Positions 34,575 through 42,815 of a stretch of DNA of 64,000 nt are shown here, piece after piece; the stretch's first letter is position 1; each line of letters opens with the position of its first letter. The notes beneath the pieces are model-generated. The model did no database searches and was not told where the DNA came from. It saw nothing but the letters and a program-made list of their open reading frames with translations. A program made the position numbers and the translations under genes. The DNA is from Sphingomonas sp. IW22 (GTDB taxonomy: Bacteria; Pseudomonadota; Alphaproteobacteria; Sphingomonadales; Sphingomonadaceae): the NCBI RefSeq assembly GCF_041321155.1, contig NZ_JBGGWB010000001.1, forward strand, positions 2,243,501 through 2,307,500. Reading direction: 5' to 3'.

Positions 34575-34683
34575 CGCAGCACCGACAACACTCGCGCCAG
34601 CGCGCCGGCGTCCACCGACCCGTCCACGCTCACTCGGACGCCACCCGGAAATTCGATGCAGATGAGGCCAGACGTGGATGTCG
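34571..34683 (-). pseudogene. tnpA: IS66 tnpA 3' piece (outer element)
   Basis: Encodes the TnpA C-terminus CIEFPGGVRVSVDGSVDAGA and on to SVLR-stop. Joined in frame to 37143-37475 after removing the inner element and one duplication (111 + 35 codons), it restores a 145-aa TnpA. Confidence 0.85.
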
Positions 34684-34696
34684 GTAAGCGATGTTC

Positions 34697-36265
34697 TCAC
34701 CCCACGGCGGGCGAGTAATTCCACGGCATGAGTTCGCCGAGCTGCTGATTGCTATGGCCTTCAGCGAGTTTGGTCAGGGTGCTGGCCAACCAAGCTTCCG
34801 GGTGGACCTCGTTCAGCTTGCAGGTCTCGATGAGGGAGGCGATCACGGCCCAGGTTTCGCCGCCGTGGTCCGAGCCGGCGAACAGGGCGTTTTTGCGGTT
34901 GAGCGCCAGGGGCCGGATGCTGCGTTCGACCGTGTTGTTGTCGAGTTCGATCCGGCCATCGGTCAGGAACAGCGTGAGACCGTCCCAGCGGGTAAGCGCG
35001 TAGCGGATCGCTTCGGCAAGCCGGCTCTTGGCACTCATCCGGGCGAGCCTGTCGTCGAGGAACCGGCGAAGTTCGGTCACGATGGGCGCGCTGTGCTCGG
35101 CACGAACGGCCCGTCGTCGGTCGGGATCGGCGCCGCGGATGTCGGTCTCGATCCGGTAGAGGGCGGCGATGCGCTGAAGCGTCTCGGCAGCGACCGGCGA
35201 GTTTCCCTGCGCGGCAAGTTCGTAGAACCGGCGGCGCACATGCGCCCAGCAGAACGCGAGCCGCACGTCGCCGCGACGCGCCAGCGCAGCATAGCCGCCA
35301 TAGCCATCGACCTGCAGGATGCCTGAAAAGCCGGCGAGATGTTCGACTGGTCGCTCGCCCTTGCGATCGGGCGCGTAGCGATAGGCGACCGCCGGCGGGT
35401 CGGATCCGCCCCAGGGCCGATCGTCGCGCACATAGGCCCATAGCTGCCCGGTCTTCGTGCGCCCGCGCCCCGGATCGAGAACCGGTGCAGTGGTCTCGTC
35501 GGCGAACAGCCTGCCGCTACGTCTGAGTTCGGCGAGCAGATGATCGCGCAGCGGCGCCAGCCACCAGGCCGCGCGGCCCGTCCAGTCGGCGAGCGTCGAA
35601 CGATCGAGCCGGACGCCCTGTCGGGCATAGATCTGCGCCTGGCGGTAGAGCGGCAGGTGGTCGGCATACTTGGCGACCAGCACATGGGCGACGAGCGCTT
35701 CAGTGGGGATGCCGTTCTCGACAATGCGCGGCGCTGCCGCGGCTTGCACGGGCGGAGCCTCGCAGGCGCGGCAGCCATAGCGCGGGCGCCGCGTGACCAG
35801 GACACGGAAGCTGGCGGGCACGACATCGAGCCGCTCGGCGACATCCTCGCCGATGACGTGGAGATCGCCGCCGCAGCAGGCGCAGGACCTGTCCTCGAGC
35901 TCGAGCACGCGCTCGATCCGTTCGAGATGCGCCGGCAGGCTCCCGCGGTTGGACTTGCGTGGGGGGTTGTCGGAACCCGCCATCCGGGCTTCGCGGCTCG
36001 CCTCCACGCCGGCGATGGCGGCATCGAGATCTTCAAGGCCAAGCTGAAGCTGGTCTTGGTCCAGTTGCTCCGAGCGGGCACCGAACCGATGTCGCCGGAA
36101 TACGGCGATGATCGCGGTCAGCCGGGCGATCTCGGCATCGGCTTCGGTGCCGGCCGTCTCCAACTCCGCGACCCGATCGGCGAGGCGCCGCTGCTCTTCG
36201 GCCTGGCCGACGATGATCGCGCGCAGCGCCTCGGGATCATCAGGAAGGTCGGCCGCCAGCAGCAT
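34697..36265 (-). CDS. tnpC: IS66 transposase TnpC (inner element)
   Basis: 522 aa. N-terminal coiled coil (about 15-95), zinc-binding CACCGGDLH and YGCRACEAPP motifs, then the DDE transposase: [54 protein letters not shown]. Ends with WNYSPAVG near the IS end. Intact. Confidence 0.93.
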   Translation of the reverse strand: MLLAADLPDDPEALRAIIVGQAEEQRRLADRVAELETAGTEADAEIARLTAIIAVFRRHRFGARSEQLDQDQLQLGLEDLDAAIAGVEASREARMAGSDNPPRKSNRGSLPAHLERIERVLELEDRSCACCGGDLHVIGEDVAERLDVVPASFRVLVTRRPRYGCRACEAPPVQAAAAPRIVENGIPTEALVAHVLVAKYADHLPLYRQAQIYARQGVRLDRSTLADWTGRAAWWLAPLRDHLLAELRRSGRLFADETTAPVLDPGRGRTKTGQLWAYVRDDRPWGGSDPPAVAYRYAPDRKGERPVEHLAGFSGILQVDGYGGYAALARRGDVRLAFCWAHVRRRFYELAAQGNSPVAAETLQRIAALYRIETDIRGADPDRRRAVRAEHSAPIVTELRRFLDDRLARMSAKSRLAEAIRYALTRWDGLTLFLTDGRIELDNNTVERSIRPLALNRKNALFAGSDHGGETWAVIASLIETCKLNEVHPEAWLASTLTKLAEGHSNQQLGELMPWNYSPAVG

Positions 36266-36298
36266 CGGCAGCCGTTGAATCAGCGCGCCCGACCAGCG

Positions 36299-36655
36299 TC
36301 AAGCGGCGATCCGGGGAGCCAGCGGACGCCGGGTGCCATGCACGCGTCGCCAGTCGAGCCCTTCGAGCAGCGCGCCAAGCTGAGCGGCGGTGAGGCGCAT
36401 CATGCCGTCCTGGATGCGGGGCCAGCGGAAGCCGCCCTGCTCCAGGCGCTTGGCCATCAGGCAAAGGCCCGTCCCGTCCCACCAGACCAGCTTGATCCGG
36501 TCGGCGCGCTTTGCCCGGAACACGTAGACGACGCCGGTGAACGGATCGGCGCCGAGCTCCGCCTTGATCAGCGCAGCCAGCGAGTCCGGCCCCTTGCGGA
36601 AGTCCACCGGCCGTGTCGCAATGAGCACCCGCGCATCCGTGCCCGGGCCGATCAT
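36299..36655 (-). CDS. tnpB: IS66 accessory protein TnpB (inner element)
   Basis: 118 aa from ATG 36653-36655, overlapping the tnpA stop (ATGA). Shows RVLIATRPVDFRKGPDSLAA, VVYVFRAKRADRIKLVWWDG and RWPRIQDGMMRLTAAQLGAL. Standard TnpB length and order tnpA-tnpB-tnpC. Confidence 0.9.
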   Translation of the reverse strand: MIGPGTDARVLIATRPVDFRKGPDSLAALIKAELGADPFTGVVYVFRAKRADRIKLVWWDGTGLCLMAKRLEQGGFRWPRIQDGMMRLTAAQLGALLEGLDWRRVHGTRRPLAPRIAA

Positions 36656-37095
36656 CGCGGCGCCCGCAGGGCCTGCACGACGGCCGCAGCCAGATCGGGC
36701 TTCGCGGCGCGCGTGATCCGCACCACGGCGCCGTCGATCTCCACCTCGATGGCGAGGTCGCCAGGCCTCGCCGTCGGCATCGCGCTCGCAGCAACCGCCG
36801 GGACGAACATCGGCTCGGTCTCCGTCGCGGTCCGCCCGGCCTCCATCGCGTAGCGAAGCTCCCGGCGCCACGTGTAAAGCTGCGAGGTCCGGATATCGTG
36901 CCTACGGGCAAGGCTCGTCAGGTTGTCGCAATGCTCGGCTTCCGCAACGATCGCCAGCTTCTGCTCGAGCGTCCACGAACGCCGCCGGCCGGCCAGCGCG
37001 CCAAGCACCTCGAGCCGCCGAACAGGCTCCCGACCAACTCCAGTGCGGGTGTCCAGTGCACCCCCAAGCGCGTCCTCATCCATCCGCCCGCTCAT
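36652..37095 (-). CDS. tnpA: IS66 accessory protein TnpA (inner element)
   Basis: 147 aa (a start 12 bases later is possible). HTH region RRRSWTLEQKLAIVAEAE and SLARRHDIRTSQLYTWRREL, then a C-terminal beta part (LAIEVEIDGAVVRITRAA) like other IS66 TnpA proteins. Intact. Confidence 0.9.
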   Translation of the reverse strand: MSGRMDEDALGGALDTRTGVGREPVRRLEVLGALAGRRRSWTLEQKLAIVAEAEHCDNLTSLARRHDIRTSQLYTWRRELRYAMEAGRTATETEPMFVPAVAASAMPTARPGDLAIEVEIDGAVVRITRAAKPDLAAAVVQALRAPR

Positions 37096-37142
37096 CGCGC
37101 GCGATCAGGCGTCAGCCAAGGTGGGGCCGGGACACCGCTTAC

Positions 37143-37475
37143 GGATGTCGCCGGCTGCGGCGCAGGTGCGGCGACATCGGCCACGCGCACCTCGGCGAAT
37201 GACGGCAGCGCAGGCGCGACCCCGCCCAGCTTGCCCAGCCGCGCCTGCTTGCGCCACGTATAGATCAGGCTGCTCGACACCTCGCGCCGGGCGATGACAT
37301 CACGGACCCGCACGCCCGGCCGGAACGCCTCGGCCAGGATCTCCAGCTTCTCCGCGTCCGACCAGCTCCGTCGGCCCGATACCCGGCCGACCACCTCCAC
37401 ACGACCAGTCGTACGAGCGCTCGTACGACCAGTCTCAGAACCGAAAACTTCCCGCACCGCCCGCGCCCTCGTCAA
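37143..37475 (-). pseudogene. tnpA: IS66 tnpA 5' piece (outer element)
   Basis: Starts at TTG 37473-37475 and encodes an HTH (GRRSWSDAEKLEILAEAFRP, ARREVSSSLIYTWRKQ) up to the inner IS66 boundary. Its 5' part contains a 22-bp perfect palindrome at 37408-37429 (a GTCGTACGAGC half-site), which could be an operator or just repetitive coding sequence. Confidence 0.85.
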
Positions 37476-37534
37476 AGACGATAAGCATCCCGGCTACGGC
37501 CAAACGGGCAAGGCGGCCCTCAGGCCACGCTTAC

Positions 37535-37790
37535 TGCGGGTCATGGCGACTCCCTGCTTGAACGCGGGGAGGGAGGGCGCCGTGATCAGGACGCCGTGAG
37601 CACCGCCGCCCGTCGCTTTCTTCAAGGCTTCCGCCGGGTCACCCGCCTTGGCGTTGATCGCGAGATCGGCACCGAGGCGCTTGGCATGTTCGAGCTTTGT
37701 GTCGTCGATGTCGATCGCCGCGACGGACAGTCCCATGGCCTTGGCATACTGGATGGCCAGATGGCCGAGGCCTCCGGCGCCCTGGATCAT
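37535..37790 (-). pseudogene. Alcohol dehydrogenase fragment, 5' piece, fused to an FNR promoter
   Basis: Encodes the start of the NAD-binding domain of a zinc-type alcohol dehydrogenase (MIQGAGGLGHLAIQYAKAMG, then IDIDDTKLEHAKRLGADLAI). The whole N-terminal catalytic domain (about 150 residues) is missing: the sequence joins directly to the -10 region of the promoter at 37786-37827, apparently through a shared GATCCAG. So this gene was already truncated before IS66 split it. Confidence 0.85.
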
Positions 37791-37827
37791 AGTCCAGGGT
37801 CAAGGCCGTTCTTTTGACCTTAGTCAA
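37786..37827 (-). promoter_or_regulatory. FNR-type class II promoter in front of the adh fragment
   Basis: Box 37814-37827 (minus strand TTGACTAAGGTCAA), 22 bases, then TATGAT at 37786-37791. Core almost identical to the copies at 31362 and 43285. It now drives only a broken gene. The roughly 250 bases from here to the cytochrome stop hold no gene I can support. Confidence 0.7.
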
Positions 37828-38081
37828 AAGCGACAACGACAAAAAAGGACTGGGTTGCCCGTTTCCCATCCAGCTCGTGCGCGCGTCGGTGCTGTGGACG
37901 AATGCGACCAAGCCGCGATGATCACCTTGGGCTTGCGTGCCGGCCGCATGGGCGAAGGTGTCGCATTGCGTCGAGGATCCGGTCCAGCGTCAGCGCTGTG
38001 CGGCGGCCACATTGCATCCGGTGAGAAAGTGTCGAGCTTTGGCCTTTCGCGGTGAAACTTCAGTTCCCCGTTACTAGCGTT

Positions 38082-38777
38082 TCAGTGCATATCGACCCGA
38101 CCTACCCCTTTGATGTTGTTGAACGAATCGGTCTGGTGACAGGCGAAGCACTGGTTGACGGTTGCGTTTCGTTGGCCGGTGATCGACCTGTCCATCATCT
38201 CGAAATGCATCATCAGATGGCTCGGCGGCGGCTTGTGGCACTGCGCGCATTCCTTCGATTTCGGGCTTGGGTGAAGGAAGCCGACGATTTTCCACGTGTC
38301 GGTGGCATGGCAAGTCGCACATTTTGGCCCGAAGAATTCCTGGTGCTTGTCCTTGAAGACGTGGCACCCCTTGCAATCGAGCGCGACGGGCTTGCCCGCT
38401 TGGCGGAGCGCGAGCTTCTCGAGAACGGCGTGGTCCATCTTGATGGGGCGTTTGTCGCGCCCTTGGTGCTCCACATGACAACCACTGCAGGTCGTCACAT
38501 TGGCGTGGAACACCGTCGAGGGCTTCGACAGCAGTTCCTTGGCCGGCACGTGGCAGGCAACGCACTTGTCGACAGTGACGCCCTCGTTGGGCGTATGACA
38601 GCTCGCACATTTATCTCCGAGGAATGCGTGAGCCTTGGACAACGGCCCCGGACGCACGACCGCGCTCCAGCCCGGTATCGCGTCGCCATCGGAGCGATAG
38701 ATCGAGACCGGCACGGCGATCGCCAAGAGAAGCGCAGCTCCCACGAGAACAAGCAGGGATGCGCCGGGCAGCTTCAT
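38082..38777 (-). CDS. Seven-heme c-type cytochrome, membrane-anchored
   Basis: 231 aa from ATG 38775-38777, which overlaps the upstream gene's stop (ATGA). One N-terminal membrane helix (about 5-25, LLVLVGAALLLAIAVPVS) leaves a periplasmic domain with seven CxxCH heme sites, at about residues 57, 72, 97, 135, 153, 177 and 210, plus extra His residues for bis-His ligation. It resembles class III/NrfH-like multiheme cytochromes. Coupled to the membrane cytochrome b-like gene and the reductase, it should pass electrons between the quinone pool or NAD(P)H and a periplasmic acceptor. Acceptor unknown. Confidence 0.85.
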   Translation of the reverse strand: MKLPGASLLVLVGAALLLAIAVPVSIYRSDGDAIPGWSAVVRPGPLSKAHAFLGDKCASCHTPNEGVTVDKCVACHVPAKELLSKPSTVFHANVTTCSGCHVEHQGRDKRPIKMDHAVLEKLALRQAGKPVALDCKGCHVFKDKHQEFFGPKCATCHATDTWKIVGFLHPSPKSKECAQCHKPPPSHLMMHFEMMDRSITGQRNATVNQCFACHQTDSFNNIKGVGRVDMH

Positions 38778-39457
38778 CCGAGCCACCTCAGGCCGTAGTA
38801 AATCCCGCTCCAGATGTGCAGCACCAGCAACGCATACATTACGATCGACGCTGCGATGTGCAGAAACACCCAGCGCGCCAGCGTGCGCTTGAGCGTTTCG
38901 CGCGCCGTGATCGCGAATTCGAGATCCGACATCGCTCCGAGCAGTTGCCCGAGCGGGACACCGTTAGGGTCGACCACGGCCTGATCCTTGAGCCCCGCCG
39001 CGGCCAGCGCGAGACTGTCGTAGCGAGTGCGCAAGACACCGAGCTCCTTCTGCTGGTCGCGCAAGTCCTGGCCGATGTGAGCGAGGTAGTATCGACCAAC
39101 GAACCCGCTTGCCACGACCGTGAGCATGGACAGGGTCAGTGCAATTCCGAGCGGGCTCTGGAACTTGTGTCCCGAGTGAATGATGCCGAGCAGCGCCCCG
39201 ACTGCGCCAGCATAGACGTGAAAGGTCAGAACAGCGCCGATCGAGACATGCTCTTTCGTGCGCTCCTTTACCCACGGCAGCCGCTTCACGGCCGAATAGG
39301 ACAGCAGCAGCAGGAAGAGCACTGCCGCGGCGATGCCGAACAATGAGCCTGTCAGGCTGCCGGGAAAGCGAGGCGCGACGTGCACCAGGAACGCGGGCAC
39401 GATCAGGACGAGAGCGCTGAGCATGCCGCCAACGGTGACCTTCTCGCTTTCGGTCAC
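38774..39457 (-). CDS. Cytochrome b-like integral membrane protein
   Basis: 227 aa from a GTG start. Four or five hydrophobic segments: LSALVLIVPAFLVHVAP, SLFGIAAAVLFLLLLSYS, IGAVLTFHVYAGAVGALLGI, LTVVASGFVGRYYLAHIG and WVFLHIAASIVMYALLVLHI. Paired His residues lie inside helices (HVYAG, HSGHKF, LHIAAS, LHIWSG), as in di-heme b-type cytochromes that sit beside multiheme c proteins. A cytosolic or periplasmic coiled segment (DLRDQQKELGVLRTRYDSL) separates the helices. It lies between the reductase gene and the heptaheme cytochrome, so it is the likely membrane relay. Confidence 0.75.
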   Translation of the reverse strand: MTESEKVTVGGMLSALVLIVPAFLVHVAPRFPGSLTGSLFGIAAAVLFLLLLSYSAVKRLPWVKERTKEHVSIGAVLTFHVYAGAVGALLGIIHSGHKFQSPLGIALTLSMLTVVASGFVGRYYLAHIGQDLRDQQKELGVLRTRYDSLALAAAGLKDQAVVDPNGVPLGQLLGAMSDLEFAITARETLKRTLARWVFLHIAASIVMYALLVLHIWSGIYYGLRWLG

Positions 39458-39458
39458 G

Positions 39459-41441
39459 TCAGGCGTCCACGACCAGGTTGCTCGCAGATTTTGCTTGGCA
39501 TGCGAGGATCATGCCGCCCGCCTTCTCGTCGGCCGAGAGCGCGTCCTCAACCTCCATCGTCACCGTACCTTCGCTAAGCGGCACCTTGCAGCGCCCGCAG
39601 ATCCCGACCCGGCATTCGAAGTCGATCACAACGCCGATCGCTTCGGCAGCCTCGAGCACGGATTGGTCCGGCGCCAGGTTTCCTGACTTCCCGGACTTGG
39701 AAAAGTTGACGGTCGCCTGAGCCGAAGGTGGCGCCGCACCGCCGCCAGCCGCATCCGCCGGCGGAGCCGGGGGCTCGTCGTCGGGCTCCTTATCGGGAAC
39801 GGGACCGCCTTTGGGCGGCGCGAAGTCCTCGGTCTTGACCTGATCCGACGGGACGTGGAGTTCCTCCAGCGCCGCTTTGACCGCGTCCATCATCGGCGGC
39901 GGGCCGCAAAGATGAATGCGGCGTTTCACGATATCGTCGACACAGCCGGCGATGAAGTCCGCCGTGATGAAGCCGACCGGGCCCTTCCAGTCGGTGCCTT
40001 CCGCGGACGAGACGATCGACAGGATGGTGACGTTCGGGTGCCGACTGGCGAGATACGCGCATTCCTCGCGGAAAATCAGGTCAGCGGGAGTACGAACACC
40101 GTAGATAAGGTGGATTTCATACGGGTACGATCGATCAGTAAGGTAGCGCAAAACACTCATCATCGGCGTGATGCCCACACCCCCGGCGATCAGGACGATG
40201 CCGTCGGCTTCCTTGCCGGTGAAGAAGAAATTTCCGGCCGGCGCGGTGATCTCGAGCAGATCGCCAGTCTGTGCATGATCGTGGAGGTGGCGGGACTCTA
40301 GGCCATGCTCCTCGCGCTTTACGGTAAGCTCGATATAGTCGTGCTGGGTGGGCGAAGAAGAGATCGTGTAGGAGCGCCGCACTTTTTGACCGTCAATCTC
40401 GGAGGTGATCGACGCATATTGTCCCGGCAGGAACGTAAAGGGGATCGACTCTAGATTGGGTTCCATCAGCCGGAAAGTCTTGACCGTCGGCGTCTCGTCG
40501 AAGATCGCCTTGATCCGCAGGACGCCCTTCCAGGGCCGTTTGACCGGCGGCTTGACCGGGGGGGGCGCCCCAACCGGGGCACCCGCGACGGGCCCCGGCG
40601 CCTTCGGTGCGACCGCTGCCGCAGGAGCGGTGCCGGGCGGCTGCCCCCCGGGAGTCAGCCGCTGCGCCAGGGCGCCGATACGCTGTAGCCGCGCCCGGCG
40701 TAGCAGGAATGCCGCAACGAGCGCGGCTGCAAGCAGCAGCATGGCGGCGACGTGAAGCCAGGACAGGTCACGAAAGCCGCCGTCCATGATCATGTCGCTT
40801 TCCGGTGTCACGCTCATCTCGCGCTTGAACCAGGCGAGCGCGATGCGTGGCGGCGGCTGATTTTGGTTCAGGCCTTGCAACGCACTGTTGCCGCTTTCCG
40901 CGAGCGACACCCCATCGCGCACCAGGCCGATGGCTGCCTGCGCAGCCACCGGGTCGTTCGACGATTGGGCGCGATGGAGTTCGACCTGCCCGGCCGTGAC
41001 GGCCGCCGCGCCCGATCCGAGGCGCGCGATCGCTTCGGTCCTGATGGCTGCGCGCGTCTTGTCCGTCAGCGCTGGGAAGTTCATCATGGCCGGGTAGAAC
41101 GGCTTGCCGCCTACGATCCCGCAGCAGCCTGCTTCGGCTCCAGCTGCTTCCCCGCCACCTGGGGATGGCGACATCATCCCCTTCATCATGCCCGTCATTC
41201 CGCCCGCGGGGGGAGGGGCGGGTGCGCCCTGCGGGGCTGCCACCTTTGTGTCGGCTGCCGGCATTGCGTTCGCCGGTGCGGCAGCGGCGCCCGGATGATG
41301 CGAAGCGTGCTCGGAGGGCGACGCCTGCGCCAGCGCCGCTGAGGATCCGAAGAGCGCCATTGGCGCCGCGAATCCCAGCCGAACGATTTTCATCGTCGTC
41401 CACGTACGGCGCGAGATGATCTGGGCAGGACCGTACTTCAC
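39459..41441 (-). CDS. Membrane-anchored FAD/NAD(P) reductase with C-terminal 2Fe-2S ferredoxin and Met/His-rich head
   Basis: 660 aa from GTG 41441 with AAGGA upstream (ATG 41393 is an alternative). Order: signal sequence with an RR pair, a Met/His/Pro/Ala-rich head (about 40-120, TGMMKGMMSPSPGG), a helical domain (120-220), one membrane helix (LHVAAMLLLAAALVAAFLL, about 232-252) and a proline-rich linker. Then a ferredoxin-reductase domain follows (RSYTISSSP for FAD, IAGGVGITPMMSVL, HLCGPPPMMDAV for NAD(P)H), and a plant-type [2Fe-2S] domain with C610, C615, C618 and C648. The reductase half should face the cytosol. The combination with a metal-binding periplasmic head is unusual; first gene of the cytochrome operon. 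Confidence 0.82.
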   Translation of the reverse strand: MKYGPAQIISRRTWTTMKIVRLGFAAPMALFGSSAALAQASPSEHASHHPGAAAAPANAMPAADTKVAAPQGAPAPPPAGGMTGMMKGMMSPSPGGGEAAGAEAGCCGIVGGKPFYPAMMNFPALTDKTRAAIRTEAIARLGSGAAAVTAGQVELHRAQSSNDPVAAQAAIGLVRDGVSLAESGNSALQGLNQNQPPPRIALAWFKREMSVTPESDMIMDGGFRDLSWLHVAAMLLLAAALVAAFLLRRARLQRIGALAQRLTPGGQPPGTAPAAAVAPKAPGPVAGAPVGAPPPVKPPVKRPWKGVLRIKAIFDETPTVKTFRLMEPNLESIPFTFLPGQYASITSEIDGQKVRRSYTISSSPTQHDYIELTVKREEHGLESRHLHDHAQTGDLLEITAPAGNFFFTGKEADGIVLIAGGVGITPMMSVLRYLTDRSYPYEIHLIYGVRTPADLIFREECAYLASRHPNVTILSIVSSAEGTDWKGPVGFITADFIAGCVDDIVKRRIHLCGPPPMMDAVKAALEELHVPSDQVKTEDFAPPKGGPVPDKEPDDEPPAPPADAAGGGAAPPSAQATVNFSKSGKSGNLAPDQSVLEAAEAIGVVIDFECRVGICGRCKVPLSEGTVTMEVEDALSADEKAGGMILACQAKSASNLVVDA

Positions 41442-41452
41442 ATCAGGATTCC

Positions 41453-41620
41453 TTACTTGTCATCCTTCATCGGCATCGGTTGGGCCGCGGCCGGCATCGG
41501 CGCCGGCTTGGCAATCGACAGCTTGGACTGCCGGCGGAGCGGCGCTGGTGCCGCTCCCTCAGGCACGAGTTGCGGCCTCTTTGTGCTGAAATTTCCGCAG
41601 TTGATGGGTGACTTATCGAG
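41453..41620 (-). pseudogene. Remnant of a Met-rich lipoprotein-like gene
   Basis: An open stretch ending AKPAPMPAAAQPMPMKDDK-stop, the same style of tail as the intact lipoprotein at 41845 (EPMPMKDDM). No start or signal is present in frame, and a 15-G tract lies a little upstream. Probably the 3' end of a duplicated and broken copy. Confidence 0.4.
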
Positions 41621-41668
41621 TTATTCGTCATGCGACAAGTGTCGCGAGCAGTGCCGCCGGCGCAGGGC

Positions 41669-41683
41669 CGGGGGGGGGGGGGG
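41669..41683 (+). repeat. Run of 15 G
   Basis: Fifteen consecutive G residues, next to the Met-rich remnant. A homopolymer this long is prone to slippage and to sequencing error. Confidence 0.9.
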
Positions 41684-41844
41684 CGCTGCGCCGACGACAT
41701 CGAGATCAGGGGCGCGAGCACTGGAGCCTGAACCCACGCCACCCGTTCCAGGCAAGCATCGACGATCGTTGTCGCGCCGCTCACCGTCCAAAGAGCCATT
41801 GTTGAACCACCATTGCCAAATTCCCCGCGGGCGAGAGTTTCACG

Positions 41845-42255
41845 CTACATGTCGTCTTTCATCGGCATGGGCTCGTCGTCTTCCATCGGCATGGCCTTAT
41901 CCTTCGGCATGGCCTTATCCTTGCCGGTATCCGGCTTGGCCGTGGAGTTGCCCATCGGCATCTTATCATCCATCATGCCGCCGGCCCCCATCTGATCGTC
42001 CGCCATTCCGCCCTGGCCTGCACCCATCTGGTTGCCTTGCTGAGTGGACATCCGATTGTGCATCTCGGCCGCCACTCCCTGCTCGTGGTGCTCTTCCCTG
42101 CTTTCGTCTTCCGGCAGCGCGACGTTCTCGTCACCAGCCGTGATATTGGCCGGTGCGTCTTTTGAACCGTCGCACGCTGTCACGCTCAAGAGCGCTAACA
42201 TGGCGGCTGTGGAGGCGAAAACCGGTCGGCGGATACTCCTTCTTAGGTTCTTCAT
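41845..42255 (-). CDS. Met-rich acidic lipoprotein, probably copper-binding
   Basis: 136 aa from ATG 42253-42255 with AAAGGAG before it. Lipoprotein signal (VFASTAAMLALLSVTACDGS, lipobox Cys at about residue 24), then an acidic region and a methionine-rich tail with repeated MGAGGMMDDKMPMG and KAMPKDKAMPMEDDEPMP units. Such tails bind copper(I); this and the Cop context suggest a periplasmic copper buffer. No named family. A TTTCAAC-G-GTTGAAA palindrome (42267-42281) lies just upstream of the ribosome site. Confidence 0.7.
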   Translation of the reverse strand: MKNLRRSIRRPVFASTAAMLALLSVTACDGSKDAPANITAGDENVALPEDESREEHHEQGVAAEMHNRMSTQQGNQMGAGQGGMADDQMGAGGMMDDKMPMGNSTAKPDTGKDKAMPKDKAMPMEDDEPMPMKDDM

Positions 42256-42424
42256 AGTCTTACTCCTTTCAACGGTTGAAACTCTGCACTGTCTCCGCAG
42301 CATAAGTCCCGGCAGCGAAGAGATGCTGTCACCCTCGTCGTTCGCCAAGTCGCTACAAGTAAAGCAGTCGGTTGCCCGACGCAGAGACTCTATGGCGACT
42401 CGACGAGCGACTCAGGTCGCGCGA

Positions 42425-42643
42425 CTATTGTGCGAGGATCTGCTGACAGCGTGCGTGGCTGAGATTCATCGGGTTCATGCCCATGCCCTTCATCTCATTG
42501 TGGTCGTGCGTCGTGTTGGTGCCCATGGTTTGTTCCATGCGCTCGCAACTCGCCCGCTGTTCGGGAGTTGCGTCCCTCATCGTTGCACACCCCGCAAGCG
42601 GAACCAGGGAGAGCGACGCGGTTGCTGCCATAAGAAGTTTCAT
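42425..42643 (-). CDS. Small Met/His-containing lipoprotein
   Basis: 72 aa, ribosome site AAAGG before ATG. Signal with lipobox (MAATASLSLVPLAGCATMRD), then HDHNEMKGMGMNPMNLSHA, a cluster of His and Met suited to metal binding. Between the MerR-type sensor and the larger Met-rich lipoprotein, all on the minus strand. Likely a periplasmic metal-binding peptide; not a known family. Confidence 0.65.
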   Translation of the reverse strand: MKLLMAATASLSLVPLAGCATMRDATPEQRASCERMEQTMGTNTTHDHNEMKGMGMNPMNLSHARCQQILAQ

Positions 42644-42815
42644 GATGTTACCTTTCTCTGTTCGGTTGTATGCCCCGCAGTCCCTCTCCCGAGCTCAAAA
42701 GGCCCGTTCTTCTGTCCGATCGATTTGCGGGTAGAGACCGCCGGCAGTTCGTCGGCAGCGCGCGGACCTCCAGCTCCGCTGTCCCGGCGGGTCACATCGG
42801 GTAGGGGACCAAATC

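Larger units (their letters stand above)
34684..37142 (-). mobile_element. Inner IS66-family element, complete
   Basis: 2459 bp from GTAAGCG (34684) to CGCTTAC (37142), flanked by 8-bp duplications GGATGTCG (34676-34683 and 37143-37150). Carries tnpA, tnpB and tnpC, all open, on the minus strand. Its transposase differs clearly from that of the outer element, so this is a separate IS66 species landing in an older one. Confidence 0.94.
32587..37534 (-). mobile_element. Outer IS66-family element, itself interrupted by a second IS66
   Basis: Starts GTAAGCG (32587) and ends CGCTTAC (37534), the IS66 terminal signature, flanked by identical 8-bp duplications TGCGGGTC (32579-32586 and 37535-37542). 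Without the nested copy it is about 2.48 kb and carries tnpA-tnpB-tnpC on the minus strand. It split an adh fragment. Its tnpA is broken by the inner element; tnpB and tnpC are intact. Confidence 0.92.
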
